64,000 bases of DNA, from positions 186,001 through 250,000 of the forward strand of contig NZ_AWUK01000010.1 in the NCBI RefSeq assembly GCF_000499205.1. Reading direction: 5' to 3'. Position numbers and translations under genes: made by a program. Origin of the DNA: Paenibacillus sp. MAEPY2 (GTDB lineage Bacteria > Bacillota > Bacilli > Paenibacillales > Paenibacillaceae). A model generated the notes under the pieces. It was given only the letters and a program-made list of their open reading frames with translations, did not search any database and was not told the origin of the DNA. Below are positions 34,186 to 43,843 of the stretch, piece by piece; positions within the stretch are counted from its first letter, which is position 1, and every line of letters starts with the position of its first letter.

Positions 34186-34564
34186 GGGGTGAAACATGAT
34201 CCATCTTGTATAGTGCTGCTGCAATAACTTTCTAGGTTGGCGTTGCTTGACTAGTCTCTCTAGGATCGATAGCTACCTGTCCTTCTACGTGTGTCTATTT
34301 ACTCTCGTACGGCTATAATTGCATGCTTTCTAGGTGAATCCAATTCTATACTATCTTCGTAAAACTAGGCTCTTTCTACGTTTGCTTGCTGCATGGGTCG
34401 AATAGATGATGAATCAAAATTCTATAAGGCTAGGTTCTTGCTAACTGTACTCTTGTCATGCGCGCGTAACAGAATTCAGTATGAAAAAGATGATCAATCA
34501 TAGGGTACAATAGACTGAAGTAGATATAAAGACATATGTCTTAGTGCCCAAATTCTTCCTCATA
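34186..34564 (-). ncRNA. Candidate non-coding RNA or leader upstream of the MocR/ddl genes
   Basis: A 380-base gene-free stretch is bounded on the minus strand by a promoter-like pair (TTAACT 34593-34598, 17-base spacer, TACTAT 34570-34575) and the terminator at 34159-34185. Inside, a nine-base motif (plus-strand consensus CTTTCTA[G/C]G) occurs at 34228, 34256, 34281, 34326 and 34372. A perfect palindrome AAGACATATGTCTT is at 34529-34542. Long ORFs are absent; a 21-codon minus-strand ORF begins at the 5' end. It could be a free RNA or an attenuator of the MocR/ddl genes. No known RNA family is recognised. Confidence 0.4.
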
Positions 34565-34569
34565 CCCCT

Positions 34570-34598
34570 ATAGTACCACTTTGAATCAGGGAAGTTAA
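34570..34598 (-). promoter_or_regulatory. Minus-strand promoter candidate for the RNA region
   Basis: On the minus strand TTAACT and TACTAT are separated by exactly 17 bases. Each matches four of six consensus positions. Support comes mainly from the matching terminator 390 bases on. Confidence 0.4.
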
Positions 34599-34725
34599 CC
34601 TTTTTTTTGAAATATTTGTCGTAATAGTTGAAAAAAGCTTGAATCTTGCTTCTTATTAATGAAATGGTTTCCCTTTATAATATATGATAGGATGTAAACC
34701 TATAGATAATGAGGAAGTGAGCCTA

Positions 34726-35082
34726 TTGATTAATATTACTGTGCCAACACCAGATGTCACCATCACGAAGCAGGCTGATCCACAGCTTAGCCACATTTAT
34801 GGATTCACCGATTTCCACCTGATCACGCGGGAAAAAGGCGGTATTTTCATGTTTTACAATGCCGCTGGTGAGTTGTTATTTGTCGGGAAAGCACGAAAGT
34901 TAAGACCGCGCATCAAAAAACATTTTGAAGATACCGTATCACCAATGAAGGCACATCGTGAGGAAGTGACCACCATCGAAGTGTGCGTTATTGAAGATCC
35001 GGTGGATCGCGAAATTTACGAGACCTATATCATCAACACGATGCGTGCGAAATACAATGTAGATAAAGTACTGTACAAATAA
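34726..35082 (+). CDS. GIY-YIG-type nuclease domain protein (UvrC N-terminal-like)
   Basis: A protein of about 118 residues consisting of one GIY-YIG-like domain. The signature pair is degenerate: GGIFMFYNAAGELLFVGKAR (GIF...FVG), followed by KLRPRIKKHF with the catalytic-type Arg and the later EDPVDREIYETYIIN with the metal-binding Glu. Related proteins are annotated as nucleotide excision repair endonuclease. The TTG at 34726 is favoured because GAGGAAG lies upstream; an ATG at 34684 in frame has no ribosome site. The gene is single, and the 35083-35344 gap shows nothing clear. Confidence 0.78.
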   Translation: MINITVPTPDVTITKQADPQLSHIYGFTDFHLITREKGGIFMFYNAAGELLFVGKARKLRPRIKKHFEDTVSPMKAHREEVTTIEVCVIEDPVDREIYETYIINTMRAKYNVDKVLYK

Positions 35083-35344
35083 GTATCTCGAATACACCCC
35101 AAGAGCGTTAAGATTTGAAATCAATGGATGGAATTCGCCGAAATAAAGTGTGAAGCATACTCCGTAAAGTTTGGGCCATATAGCCTATACCTTGCGTCAA
35201 CAGACAAGGATGTGATCTGCGGATTGCATCCCAGGTCTGCTTGAAAGATTTAGAATTTTTCTGATATGTAATTCGTAGAATTGTCAATGTAGAACGTAGA
35301 GATGGTATTACAGGATGAACAAATACATAGAAGAGGTGATTGTT

Positions 35345-36094
35345 GTGATCGGTCGTAGCGGTAACCCCACACTCAAAGATAGTACGTTTGAAGACTCCAG
35401 AGGATATGGAGATGATCGCTATCAGAGTAGCATGACGATTAACGGCACGGTAAACAAGGCGTTTATTACGCTGGTGATCCTGCTGGGCAGTGCATTTGCA
35501 TCCTGGATGATGTTTTTCAATGGGCAGGAAGTGCTTCCTCTTGCAATCGGAGGGGCCATTGCGGGATTCATTCTGGCCCTGATTATCTCATTTAAACCTG
35601 TGGCCGCGCCTTACCTTGTGCCAATTTATGCGGTGGCAGAAGGGATGTTCCTGGGTGCACTCTCGGCCTCGTATGAGTATTTGTATAATGGTATCACGCT
35701 GCAGGCAGCTTTGCTGACCATGGCGGTCTTTATTGCTCTGTTGATGGCATACAAGACAAGACTGATCAAAGCTACGGAGAACTTCAAGCTGGGGGTTGTG
35801 GCCGCAACCGGAGGCATCATGATCATGTATCTCCTCAGTTTCGTACTCGGTTTCTTCGGGATTACCGTTCCCTATCTGCATGACAACAGTCTGATCGGCA
35901 TCGGCATTTCTGTTGTCATCGTTATTGTGGCGGCGCTGAATCTGGTGCTTGATTTTGATTTTATTGAAAGTGGTGCCGACAACGGTGCTCCGAAATATAT
36001 GGAGTGGTACGGTGCATTTGGATTAATGGTGACGCTGGTATGGCTGTATATTGAAATTATTCGACTGCTCAGCAAGCTGCGGAGCCGTGATTAA
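35345..36094 (+). CDS. Bax inhibitor-1/YccA-family membrane protein
   Basis: A 249-residue protein with seven membrane spans after a hydrophilic N-terminus of about 40 residues (RSGNPTLKDSTF...). The family region includes YAVAEGMFLGALSASYE and, at the end, the acidic sensor region DFDFIESGADNGAPKYMEWY that in related proteins gates calcium leak. The GTG at 35345 has GAGGTGAT just upstream and gives the usual short N-terminus; the ATG at 35315 is the alternative. Monocistronic with its own terminator. Likely a cation or calcium leak channel by family. Confidence 0.88.
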   Translation: MIGRSGNPTLKDSTFEDSRGYGDDRYQSSMTINGTVNKAFITLVILLGSAFASWMMFFNGQEVLPLAIGGAIAGFILALIISFKPVAAPYLVPIYAVAEGMFLGALSASYEYLYNGITLQAALLTMAVFIALLMAYKTRLIKATENFKLGVVAATGGIMIMYLLSFVLGFFGITVPYLHDNSLIGIGISVVIVIVAALNLVLDFDFIESGADNGAPKYMEWYGAFGLMVTLVWLYIEIIRLLSKLRSRD

Positions 36095-36136
36095 TTCGCT
36101 TCAACCTTTTCAAACCTAATCATGTAATTCGTCATC

Positions 36137-36174
36137 AAAAGCTAACTCGTGCTCAAACACACAGTTAGCTTTTT
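36137..36174 (+). terminator. Terminator of the Bax inhibitor-1 gene
   Basis: AAAAGCTAACT pairs with AGTTAGCTTTT across a 15-base loop. Confidence 0.8.
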
Positions 36175-36229
36175 CGACGTTTATTGGAGAGTCTTAACAC
36201 CGAACTGTGCACTTTCTTCCATATATGGA

Positions 36230-36282
36230 TTGACTGAAAGGAAAAGAATGTGATATTTTAATTGATAATGATTATCATTTTC
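36230..36282 (+). promoter_or_regulatory. Promoter with overlapping Fur box before the AraC-type activator
   Basis: TTGACT (36230-36235) and TATTTT (36254-36259) are 18 bases apart. GATAATGATTATCATTTTC (36264-36282) matches the 19-base Fur consensus at 17 positions and covers the expected start site, so iron-replete Fur should block transcription. Confidence 0.85.
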
Positions 36283-36362
36283 GATAAGTTAATATGGTGC
36301 CGGCTTTATTGCACTGTACATTTCATAATAAACCGATCAAGCAGATCGAAAGGAGTGGCCTT

Positions 36363-37580
36363 ATGTTACTGGAAAATGATTCGCAGACCTCTGCGCACTT
36401 GCCCGTTACCGGCCGCAGTCCCAAGACGGATCTTGCCAAGGTAAAAGGATATATGGACGAGCACTATGACGAACCATTGTCTATTGCGGATCTCGCCCAC
36501 AAAGCCAATATCAGTGCGAAATATTTCGTGGATCTGTTCAAGAAAACCTACGGACAGAGTGCAATGGAATATCTGACTGATCTTCGCATCAATCGTGCCA
36601 AACGATATCTGAAAGAAACAGGGTACAAACTTCGTGAAATCGCGCTGAGAGTAGGCTATAGCGATGAGTATTATTTTAGCCGCAAATTTAAAAAGGAAGT
36701 GGGCGTATCTCCTTCGGATTATGCCAAAAATGTAAGAAAACGCATCGCCACCTGCTCCTCCAGCATCATTGGACAGCTACTGGCGCTTAATGTCATGCCT
36801 GTCGCTGCGCCGATCGATCCCAAATGGACCGCTTATTACTATAACGCGCACCGTACCGAGATTCAGTCACACTTGAGACTGACAGACCCGTATACTAGCT
36901 TGAGATTTGAAGCCAACGTGGAAAGACTGATTCATATCCGGCCGGACGCTGTTGTGGGTACGGATCAGATCAGTGATCAGGATCAGGCCAAGCTGGCCGG
37001 GATTGCACCTTGTTGTTTTGTACCGAAGTATCACTTGGATTGGCGTGCGCAGTTACGTATGATTGCTGCTTTTTTGGAACGGGAAGAACAGGCGGAGCAG
37101 TGGATTAGTGTATACAATCAGCGAGTTGAGAAGGCGCGGAATTCCGTGCAGCAGAAGGTAGGCCGGGAGAAGGTCATCGTTGTCCGAGTGTATGGTCAGC
37201 ACCTTTATCTGTATCGGAATCCGGGTATTGAAGAAGTATTGTTCAATAATGGCTTGCAACTGGAAACCTACCCCGATGTTCAGACCAATACCCCATTAAC
37301 GTTGGAACAATTGGCTACCCTAAATCCGGATCGAATTCTCGTTATGGTGTGCCCTGAGGCTGCATCGCGAGCATACTGGCTCAGTTTGCAGCATTCACCC
37401 GTATGGCGTCAGCTTAAAGCAGTAAGGCAATATCAGATCCATCTGATTACAGGTGATCCCTGGTTTGATTACTCTGCCGTAGGTGTGATGCGCATGCTGG
37501 ATGAAGCTTTGCTGATTTTCACGGGATATTGTCCAAATGTATATCTGGATAACGTCCATGGTGATTCCCGGGCTACATGA
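36363..37580 (+). CDS. btr: Btr-like AraC-family activator with siderophore-binding domain
   Basis: A 405-residue regulator with a reversed order compared with classic AraC. Residues about 25-125 hold the two helix-turn-helix units (SIADLAHKANISAKYFVDLF and REIALRVGYSDEYYFSRKFK, VGVSPSDYAKN). Residues about 135-400 form a periplasmic-binding-protein-like fold (PDAVVGTDQISDQDQAKLAG, NPDRILVMVCPEA), as in Btr of Bacillus subtilis, which senses the ferric siderophore and activates feuABC. It sits under a strong Fur box and directly before a FeuA-like gene. The ATG at 36363 follows AAAGGAG. Confidence 0.88.
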   Translation: MLLENDSQTSAHLPVTGRSPKTDLAKVKGYMDEHYDEPLSIADLAHKANISAKYFVDLFKKTYGQSAMEYLTDLRINRAKRYLKETGYKLREIALRVGYSDEYYFSRKFKKEVGVSPSDYAKNVRKRIATCSSSIIGQLLALNVMPVAAPIDPKWTAYYYNAHRTEIQSHLRLTDPYTSLRFEANVERLIHIRPDAVVGTDQISDQDQAKLAGIAPCCFVPKYHLDWRAQLRMIAAFLEREEQAEQWISVYNQRVEKARNSVQQKVGREKVIVVRVYGQHLYLYRNPGIEEVLFNNGLQLETYPDVQTNTPLTLEQLATLNPDRILVMVCPEAASRAYWLSLQHSPVWRQLKAVRQYQIHLITGDPWFDYSAVGVMRMLDEALLIFTGYCPNVYLDNVHGDSRAT

Positions 37581-37601
37581 CATATAATCCATCTATCTAA
37601 A

Positions 37602-37616
37602 TGAGAATGTTTATCA
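37602..37616 (+). promoter_or_regulatory. Fur-like box before the feuA-like gene
   Basis: TGAGAATGTTTATCA matches 12 of 14 defined bases of the 7-1-7 Fur repeat and abuts the ribosome site AAGGGGG, so binding could block both an internal promoter and read-through from the activator gene. Confidence 0.55.
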
Positions 37617-37629
37617 AGGGGGATATGTC

Positions 37630-38676
37630 ATGTTTAAACAGAAAAAAGATAACGGACTCCGTTCCGTTCGTCCATTTCGTAGCGCCGGTATCTCGGCCAT
37701 GCTCGTACTGATAATGATTACGGGTCTGCTGTCTGCCTGTGGCTCAGCATCAGAAAATGCGGGAGAAGCACAGAAAGAGCAGCCAACGACGGAGGCATCG
37801 ACCACGGCATCATCTGGAACGTCAGTGGCAGAAGAGGCACAGGAAGAAACCACAGGTGAACGAACGGTAAAAGACGATCTGGGACATGATGTCATCGTTC
37901 CTGAGCATGCAGAGCGTGTCTTTGCACCGTATCTGGAAGACTCTCTGCTGACACTGGGTGTCAAACCGGTAGCCCAATGGGCGAGTGGTACGCAAGGGCA
38001 TGTTTATCTCCAGGATCAACTAAGCGGGATACCTACCCTCGATTTCTCCAGTGGGCTGCCTTCTCCAGAAGCGCTGATGGCGTATAATCCGGATTTCATT
38101 ATTTTACACACGGCCCAATATGCCGAGAACGGTGTATATGAGAGTTATTCCAAAATTGCACCAACCTACGTATTTACGAATGCCTCGGGTGATGTAGAGA
38201 AGTCTTTGCAGGTAATCGGCGATTTGCTGGGCAAAACGGCTGAGGCTGAAAAAGCCATCGAGACGTACCATGCGAAGGTAGATGACGCGAAAGCCAAGCT
38301 CGCAAAAGTGACCGAGGGCAAGAAAGCAGCCATTATTCGTTTTGCTCCTCGGGGCATCAGCATGATGGGCGGTAACTATTTCAGCGGTTATGTGGTTTAT
38401 CAGCAATTGGGACTTGGCAAGCCCGCACTGGTGCAAACGGAGAACAGCGCAACAGTATCGACTGAGGTATTGCCTGAGATTGATGCCGACTTTATTTTCA
38501 CCGTGGAACAGGGTCCAGGGAGCATGAAGGAAATGACGGATACCAAAGTATGGAATAGCATGCCTGCAGTGAAAGCCGGACATGTGTACGCCGTGGAGCC
38601 AGCTCCGTGGCTGGGCGGCGGATTGATTGCTTATGGTCATGTCATTGACGATACGCTGAAGGCGTTAACGCAATAA
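37630..38676 (+). CDS. feuA: Ferric siderophore-binding lipoprotein, FeuA-like
   Basis: A 348-residue substrate-binding lipoprotein of the iron-siderophore class. The signal peptide ends in the lipobox LLSAC (Cys37), followed by a Glu/Thr/Ser-rich tether. The binding fold starts at RTVKDDLGHDVIVPEHAERV, the family entry motif, with PDFIILHTAQYAE, FAPRGISMMGGNYFSG and the C-terminal PWLGGGLIAYGHVID. It should deliver a ferric catecholate to a FeuBC-type permease. No permease or ATPase gene follows: the next gene is the esterase after a terminator. The partner transporter must be elsewhere. Confidence 0.88.
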   Translation: MFKQKKDNGLRSVRPFRSAGISAMLVLIMITGLLSACGSASENAGEAQKEQPTTEASTTASSGTSVAEEAQEETTGERTVKDDLGHDVIVPEHAERVFAPYLEDSLLTLGVKPVAQWASGTQGHVYLQDQLSGIPTLDFSSGLPSPEALMAYNPDFIILHTAQYAENGVYESYSKIAPTYVFTNASGDVEKSLQVIGDLLGKTAEAEKAIETYHAKVDDAKAKLAKVTEGKKAAIIRFAPRGISMMGGNYFSGYVVYQQLGLGKPALVQTENSATVSTEVLPEIDADFIFTVEQGPGSMKEMTDTKVWNSMPAVKAGHVYAVEPAPWLGGGLIAYGHVIDDTLKALTQ

Positions 38677-38722
38677 TCGAGGAAATTCATCCATATGTAT
38701 TGATCGTAATATGAGAACTGCA

Positions 38723-38790
38723 GCTCCCCGCGGAGTACCAGAAACCGGATAAATTCCAGCGTTTCAGGTATACCGTGAGGGAGTTTTTTT
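38723..38790 (+). terminator. Terminator of the feuA-like gene
   Basis: A long branched stem (CTCCCCGCGG...GTACC...GAAAC with GTTTC...GGTA...ACCG...GGGAG) ends in TTTTTTT. The rest of the 300-base gap holds the next promoter. Confidence 0.8.
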
Positions 38791-38868
38791 AATTTCACGG
38801 GTAACTAATTCAGTTACAGAAATGTGGAAATATGGAGATAATCAAAAACATTTCTGGATATCGTCCAT

Positions 38869-38917
38869 GGGACAGCCGGATCGACTCTTCTATAATTGGT
38901 AATGAGAATCAATCTCA
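38869..38917 (+). promoter_or_regulatory. Promoter and Fur box of the dhb siderophore operon
   Basis: GGGACA (38869-38874), a 16-base spacer and a perfect TATAAT (38891-38896) are followed by TGAGAATCAATCTCA (38903-38917), a Fur-type inverted repeat over the start site. It probably drives besA through mbtH. Confidence 0.8.
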
Positions 38918-38982
38918 TATAAATCATGTGTAGTTCAGTATTCAACTTATATACGCAGAACAACGAGGAGGAACCATCCGTA

Positions 38983-39843
38983 ATGACGTTTCAGCCCAAT
39001 CAACCCACATCTCGTACCCTTGAACATATTGCACGCAGTACCGTACAGATTCCACGTGCCGAACAGTGGACCATGAAATCACGCAACGGCAATCATGCCT
39101 ATCAGATTATGGTGTTCCAACCAGCAGAAGCGCCACCGCCTTCGGGATATCCGGTGATCTATCTGCTGGATGCCAACTCTGTGTTTGGAACGATGGTGGA
39201 AGCCGTTCGTGTACAGGGCCGCAGACCGGAGAAGACCGGAGCACTTCCGGCCATTGTTGTTGGCATTGGATATCCAACGTCGGGCCCTTTTTCGCCGCAC
39301 CGATATTATGACTTTACCCCGCAGGCCACAACGGAATATACCCAGAAGTCGGATGGAACACCTTTACCGGAACAGGGTGGGGCGGATGAGTTCTTGCAGT
39401 TTATTGAAGAAGAGCTGAAGCCGGATATGGAACAGCAGTTCCGGATTGATCGGAACAGACAGGCCATTTTTGGACATTCTCTTGGTGGATTGTTCGTGCT
39501 GCACACGCTGTTCAAGAAACCGGAAGCCTTTCGTTATTACATTGCGGGCAGCCCGTCACTTCACTGGAATCAGACCGTCATGCAGGCAGAGGAACAGGAA
39601 TTTGTCGCAAAGTTGGAGCAGCATCCCGTGAACGTCAAGGTGTGGATTGGTATGGGTGAACAGGAGAAGACGCATCCTGCGCGCAACAATGATAAGGCTT
39701 CGAGTCTTACAGAACGGTTATCCGCGCTGAAGAAGCCGGGTCTTGATATTAAATATACCGAGTTCGAAGAAGAAAACCATGTATCGGTACTGCCGTTTCT
39801 GATTAGTCGGACGATGCGGTTTGCCTGCAGCCCGGAGTCGTAG
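38983..39843 (+). CDS. besA: Siderophore trilactone esterase, BesA/IroE-like alpha/beta hydrolase
   Basis: A 286-residue alpha/beta hydrolase of the esterase D/IroE group. Visible features are YPVIYLLDANSVFGTMVE, GIGYPTSGPFSPHRYYDF, the nucleophile elbow GHSLGG (about residue 165), GSPSLHW and the catalytic His in FEEENHVSV. In Bacillus, BesA cleaves the ferric bacillibactin ring to release iron in the cytoplasm; no signal peptide is seen here, in agreement. AGGAGG precedes the ATG at 38983. It is the first gene after the Fur-controlled promoter, followed by dhbA after 160 bases with no terminator. Confidence 0.88.
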   Translation: MTFQPNQPTSRTLEHIARSTVQIPRAEQWTMKSRNGNHAYQIMVFQPAEAPPPSGYPVIYLLDANSVFGTMVEAVRVQGRRPEKTGALPAIVVGIGYPTSGPFSPHRYYDFTPQATTEYTQKSDGTPLPEQGGADEFLQFIEEELKPDMEQQFRIDRNRQAIFGHSLGGLFVLHTLFKKPEAFRYYIAGSPSLHWNQTVMQAEEQEFVAKLEQHPVNVKVWIGMGEQEKTHPARNNDKASSLTERLSALKKPGLDIKYTEFEEENHVSVLPFLISRTMRFACSPES

Positions 39844-40004
39844 GAGGAAAGAGCCGACAGCAATTTCAATCAGGGGTCTGGGGAGATTGGGCGAGAGACA
39901 GATGGATAGAAATGTTACAAATTCACGGATAATCCAATTGGGTTCAGCAGGATCACATATCTCTCCAACAGGAGAGGGAGCAGTAATGCAAGGGAGGAAC
40001 AGGA

Positions 40005-40790
40005 GTGAGTTACACAGGAATTCATGGAAAAGTGGCCGTGGTCACCGGTGCTGCGCAAGGGATCGGTGAAGCCGTGACGAGATTGCTTGCCCAGCAGGGG
40101 GCTATTGTTGCTGCTGTTGATATACGTGAAGATCAGTTGGACCAGTTGGTCACGGAACTGCGAAATCAGGGACATCAGGCAGCAGCCTGTCCTGTTGATA
40201 TATCCAATCATCAATCCGTCGAAGATGCAGTGCAGCGTATTGAGGAGACATTAGGTCCCATTGGCATTCTGGTGAATGCAGCGGGTGTACTGTACACGGG
40301 GGCAGTGAGTGAACTCCGTGATGAAGAATGGACAAGGACTTTTGACGTGAATACGCATGGTGTATTTTACATGTCACGTGCTGTGGTACGAAACATGGCC
40401 GAACGTCAATCGGGAGCGATCGTTACTGTAGGTTCTAACGCTTCAGGTGTGCCCCGGATGCACATGTCCGCCTACGTAGCCTCCAAAGCAGCTTCAACCA
40501 TGTTCACCAAATGTCTGGCGCTTGAATACGCCTCAGACCATATCCGCTGTAATATCGTATCTCCAGGTTCCACGGATACGGATATGCAGCGTGCATTGTG
40601 GGCGGATGAACAGGGAGCAGAGGCAGTTATCGCGGGTTCCCCACAGGCATACCGTCTGGGCATTCCTCTGAACAGACTGGCGTTGCCGTCGGATATCGCG
40701 GATAGTGTGCTTTTTTTGGTATCGGATCAGGCTAGACATATTACGATGCATAACTTGTGTGTGGACGGAGGCGCCACGTTAGGTGCCTGA
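40005..40790 (+). CDS. dhbA: 2,3-dihydro-2,3-dihydroxybenzoate dehydrogenase
   Basis: A 261-residue SDR that oxidises 2,3-dihydro-2,3-dihydroxybenzoate to 2,3-dihydroxybenzoate with NAD+. The cofactor motif is TGAAQGIG (residues 14-21), then [14 protein letters not shown], the catalytic Ser in [13 protein letters not shown] with Tyr and Lys, and [10 protein letters not shown], which is characteristic of EntA/DhbA. The start is GTG, with GGGAGGAACAGG immediately upstream. It is followed after 23 bases by dhbC. This is the last step of catechol-acid synthesis in the operon. Confidence 0.92.
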   Translation: MSYTGIHGKVAVVTGAAQGIGEAVTRLLAQQGAIVAAVDIREDQLDQLVTELRNQGHQAAACPVDISNHQSVEDAVQRIEETLGPIGILVNAAGVLYTGAVSELRDEEWTRTFDVNTHGVFYMSRAVVRNMAERQSGAIVTVGSNASGVPRMHMSAYVASKAASTMFTKCLALEYASDHIRCNIVSPGSTDTDMQRALWADEQGAEAVIAGSPQAYRLGIPLNRLALPSDIADSVLFLVSDQARHITMHNLCVDGGATLGA

Positions 40791-40813
40791 ATCAAGATAA
40801 GGAGATGATAATC

Positions 40814-42148
40814 ATGTCAAAAGCGGGTACGGTTGCTGCAACTTCCGCCTTACACCTTCTGGAACAATATCGGGAGGGGACGTCCTTTTTCTGGTCTTCA
40901 CCGCAACATACCCTGTTAGCTCAAGGGGAACAGATTCGATGGTCCGCCATGGAAGTACCGGAGGCCAGTACACGGGATTCCACGGGCGCGGTAATTGTTA
41001 CCGAACAAAAGCGTAATGAAGAAACGCAGCTTTTTATTAAACGGATGGAACAGCTGATGGAGAAGGCGAGAGCCTTGGGCCAAACGAAACCGATTGTGGT
41101 CGGCGCCATTCCATTTGATCCCATTCATTCTTCTGCGGAGCTATTCGTACCAGAGAAGATACAATGGGCTGAACCTCTATCCCCGGATTCGAGGGCATTG
41201 GTGGAGAAGCATCCGGCCGCAGTGGGTTGTGAGGTGTGTGAAGTGCCTGCCGGAGCAGTATATCAACAAAGCGTAAACAACGTTTTGGTTGACCTGAATC
41301 AAGGCATTCTCCACAAAGTTGTGTTATCCCGTACACTGCATGTGACTTCACAGAGCTTTGTGGACACACATCAGTTACTCCGTAATTTGTTCAGGGATAA
41401 CACACACGGATATACATTTGCTGTTCCGATGACGAAGCTCTCCACATCAAAATGTAATATAACAACGAGTAAACGCAATATCATTGAGGTGGAAAAAGAA
41501 ACCCATCGGACATATATCGGAGCAAGTCCCGAATTACTAGTTACACGAAAAGGATCCAAAGTGAGAGCCAATCCACTTGCCGGGTCTGCTGCCCGGAGTG
41601 AGGATCCTGCGGAGGACCGCCGCCGTGCAGAAGCGCTGCTGGCTTCAGCTAAAGATCGCCATGAACATGCCGTAGTCATCGAGGCTGTGGCAGAGGCACT
41701 GCGTCCATTGTGCAAGCAGCTATCGGTCCCGGCAGAACCTTCCTTAATCCAGACACGAACCATGTGGCACTTATCTACGGAAATTCACGGGGAGCTTGCT
41801 GATGTTAACACATCATCACTGGAACTTGCATTTGCTCTTCATCCTACACCGGCGATCTGTGGGACACCTGTACAGGCCGCTCGGGAAGCCATTAGGGAAC
41901 AGGAGCCATTCGAACGGGGATTATTCACCGGTATGGTGGGCTGGTGTGACAGTGATGGTGACGGCGAGTGGGCTGTAACGATCCGATGTGCGGAAGTGGA
42001 AGGCAAAACACTTAAACTGTTTGCTGGAGCGGGTATTGTAGCAGGTTCTACAGCAGAAGCGGAGCTGGCAGAGACCTCGGCGAAATTCAGAACAATGCTG
42101 CTCGCCATGGGTTTGGATTCATCTGTGTCCAGTATGAAGGAGGAATGA
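40814..42148 (+). CDS. dhbC: Isochorismate synthase
   Basis: A 444-residue chorismate-utilising enzyme converting chorismate to isochorismate, the first committed step to 2,3-dihydroxybenzoate. Family motifs include [52 protein letters not shown], the [13 protein letters not shown] catalytic segment, [10 protein letters not shown] and [20 protein letters not shown]. The ATG at 40814 has AAGGAG seven bases before it. A short extra segment ([19 protein letters not shown]) with an internal near-repeat sits before the RTYIGASPE motif, longer than in most homologues. dhbE follows almost directly. Confidence 0.92.
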   Translation: MSKAGTVAATSALHLLEQYREGTSFFWSSPQHTLLAQGEQIRWSAMEVPEASTRDSTGAVIVTEQKRNEETQLFIKRMEQLMEKARALGQTKPIVVGAIPFDPIHSSAELFVPEKIQWAEPLSPDSRALVEKHPAAVGCEVCEVPAGAVYQQSVNNVLVDLNQGILHKVVLSRTLHVTSQSFVDTHQLLRNLFRDNTHGYTFAVPMTKLSTSKCNITTSKRNIIEVEKETHRTYIGASPELLVTRKGSKVRANPLAGSAARSEDPAEDRRRAEALLASAKDRHEHAVVIEAVAEALRPLCKQLSVPAEPSLIQTRTMWHLSTEIHGELADVNTSSLELAFALHPTPAICGTPVQAAREAIREQEPFERGLFTGMVGWCDSDGDGEWAVTIRCAEVEGKTLKLFAGAGIVAGSTAEAELAETSAKFRTMLLAMGLDSSVSSMKEE

Positions 42149-42151
42149 GTG

Positions 42152-43765
42152 ATGCTTTCAGGATTTCAGGCCTGGCCTGAGGAAGTTGCCGATCAATATC
42201 GTCAGGAGGGCTGTTGGGAAGGAATTACGTTTGGAGAAATGCTCCGCCAGCGCGCTGATCTATATGGCAATCGGGTAGCCATTATCAGCGGTGAACAGCA
42301 ATTAACCTATGCGGAGCTGAACGACCGGGTGGATCGTCTGGCCGCCGGTTTATATGCCAAGGGAATACGGCAGCATGATCGGGTGATTATCCAGCTGCCC
42401 AATATCCCGGCGTTTATCGAGGTATGTTTTGCTTTATTCCGCATCGGTGCACTGCCTGTATACGCATTACCCTTGCACCGGAAGAGCGAAATTACGTATT
42501 TTGCCCGGTTCTCTGAGGCCGTAGCTTATGTGATACCTGATCAGGATGGCGGATTTGATTACCGAACGCTGGCAGAAGAGGTTCAGGCAGAGGTTCCCGG
42601 ACTTCAGCAAGTATTCGTGGCGGGAGAAGCGGGGCGGTTCACGGCTCTGGAAGATGTCTATGCAGATCCGATTAAACTGCCGGATGAGCCGGTTTCTTCC
42701 GACGTTGCTTTTCTACAGTTGTCTGGTGGAAGTACCGGGCTGTCCAAAATGATTCCCCGCACCCATGATGACTACATCTACAGTTTGCGGAGAAGTGTGG
42801 AGGTCTGCGGGCTCAGCCCGGAGAGTGTCTATCTGGCGGTGCTGCCTATAGCACATAACTATCCAATGAGCTCACCGGGCTTCCTGGGCACGCTGTACGC
42901 GGGTGGAACCATTGTACTGTCACGCGGGTCCAGTCCGGATGAAGCTTTTCCACTCATTAAGCGTCATCAGGTGACCATTACGGCTCTTGTACCACCACTC
43001 GCACTCATATGGTTGAACGCGGCGGCTACCCGGGGAACTAAGCTACCCTCACTTGAGGTGCTTCAAGTTGGCGGAGCCAAATTCAGCGCCGAGGTGGCTG
43101 CACGTGTCCAACCCGTCCTGGGCTGTACCTTGCAGCAAGTGTTCGGCATGGCCGAGGGTCTGGTGAATTACACCCGTTTGGATGATCCGTTGGATGTCAT
43201 TGTTAACACTCAGGGCAAGCCGATGTCTCCGTATGACGAAGTACGAATCGTGGATGACGAGGATGTTGAGGTGGAACAGGGACAATCGGGACATTTACTG
43301 ACGCGAGGTCCTTACACGATTCGTGGTTATTACAAGGCCGATGAACATAACGCCAGATCGTTTACCACGGACGGTTTCTATCGTACCGGAGACATTGCAA
43401 GTCTTACGGCGGATGGATATCTCGTTGTGGAAGGACGGGCGAAGGACCAGATTAACCGCGGTGGCGACAAAGTGGCTGCCGAGGAAGTGGAAAATCATTT
43501 GCTGGCCCATCCTGCCGTACATGATGCGGCATTGGTATCCATGCCCGATGAATATCTGGGCGAGCGTTCCTGTGCATTTATCGTGCCGAGCGGTGAAGCT
43601 CCATCAGCTGCCGAAGTCAAATCTTTTCTGCGTAATCGAGGCCTAGCGAGCTATAAAATACCGGATCGGATTGAGTTTGTACAGTCTTTTCCCAAAACTC
43701 AAGTTGGCAAAGTCAGCAAAAAAGCATTGCGCGAGATGATTACAACTAAACAGCCCATATCCTGA
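42152..43765 (+). CDS. dhbE: 2,3-dihydroxybenzoate-AMP ligase
   Basis: A 537-residue stand-alone adenylation enzyme that activates 2,3-dihydroxybenzoate with ATP and loads it on the aryl carrier domain of DhbB. Core motifs are [20 protein letters not shown] (A3), the aryl-acid pocket [37 protein letters not shown] (A5), [20 protein letters not shown] (A7-A8) and the C-terminal Lys in [13 protein letters not shown]. The Asn in HNYPMSS is the catechol-binding position of DhbE. AAGGAGG is eight bases before the ATG at 42152. Confidence 0.94.
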   Translation: MLSGFQAWPEEVADQYRQEGCWEGITFGEMLRQRADLYGNRVAIISGEQQLTYAELNDRVDRLAAGLYAKGIRQHDRVIIQLPNIPAFIEVCFALFRIGALPVYALPLHRKSEITYFARFSEAVAYVIPDQDGGFDYRTLAEEVQAEVPGLQQVFVAGEAGRFTALEDVYADPIKLPDEPVSSDVAFLQLSGGSTGLSKMIPRTHDDYIYSLRRSVEVCGLSPESVYLAVLPIAHNYPMSSPGFLGTLYAGGTIVLSRGSSPDEAFPLIKRHQVTITALVPPLALIWLNAAATRGTKLPSLEVLQVGGAKFSAEVAARVQPVLGCTLQQVFGMAEGLVNYTRLDDPLDVIVNTQGKPMSPYDEVRIVDDEDVEVEQGQSGHLLTRGPYTIRGYYKADEHNARSFTTDGFYRTGDIASLTADGYLVVEGRAKDQINRGGDKVAAEEVENHLLAHPAVHDAALVSMPDEYLGERSCAFIVPSGEAPSAAEVKSFLRNRGLASYKIPDRIEFVQSFPKTQVGKVSKKALREMITTKQPIS

Positions 43766-43843
43766 TCGTGATTTCTTATAGATAACATTACAGCACAACG
43801 ATGAACATGATTGTAATAAATAAAGCTGAAAAGAGGGATATTC

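Noticed and set aside
39959..39977. CTCTCC/GGAGAG hairpin between besA and dhbA as a terminator
   Set aside because: The stem is only six bases with no T tract; the genes are best read as one operon.
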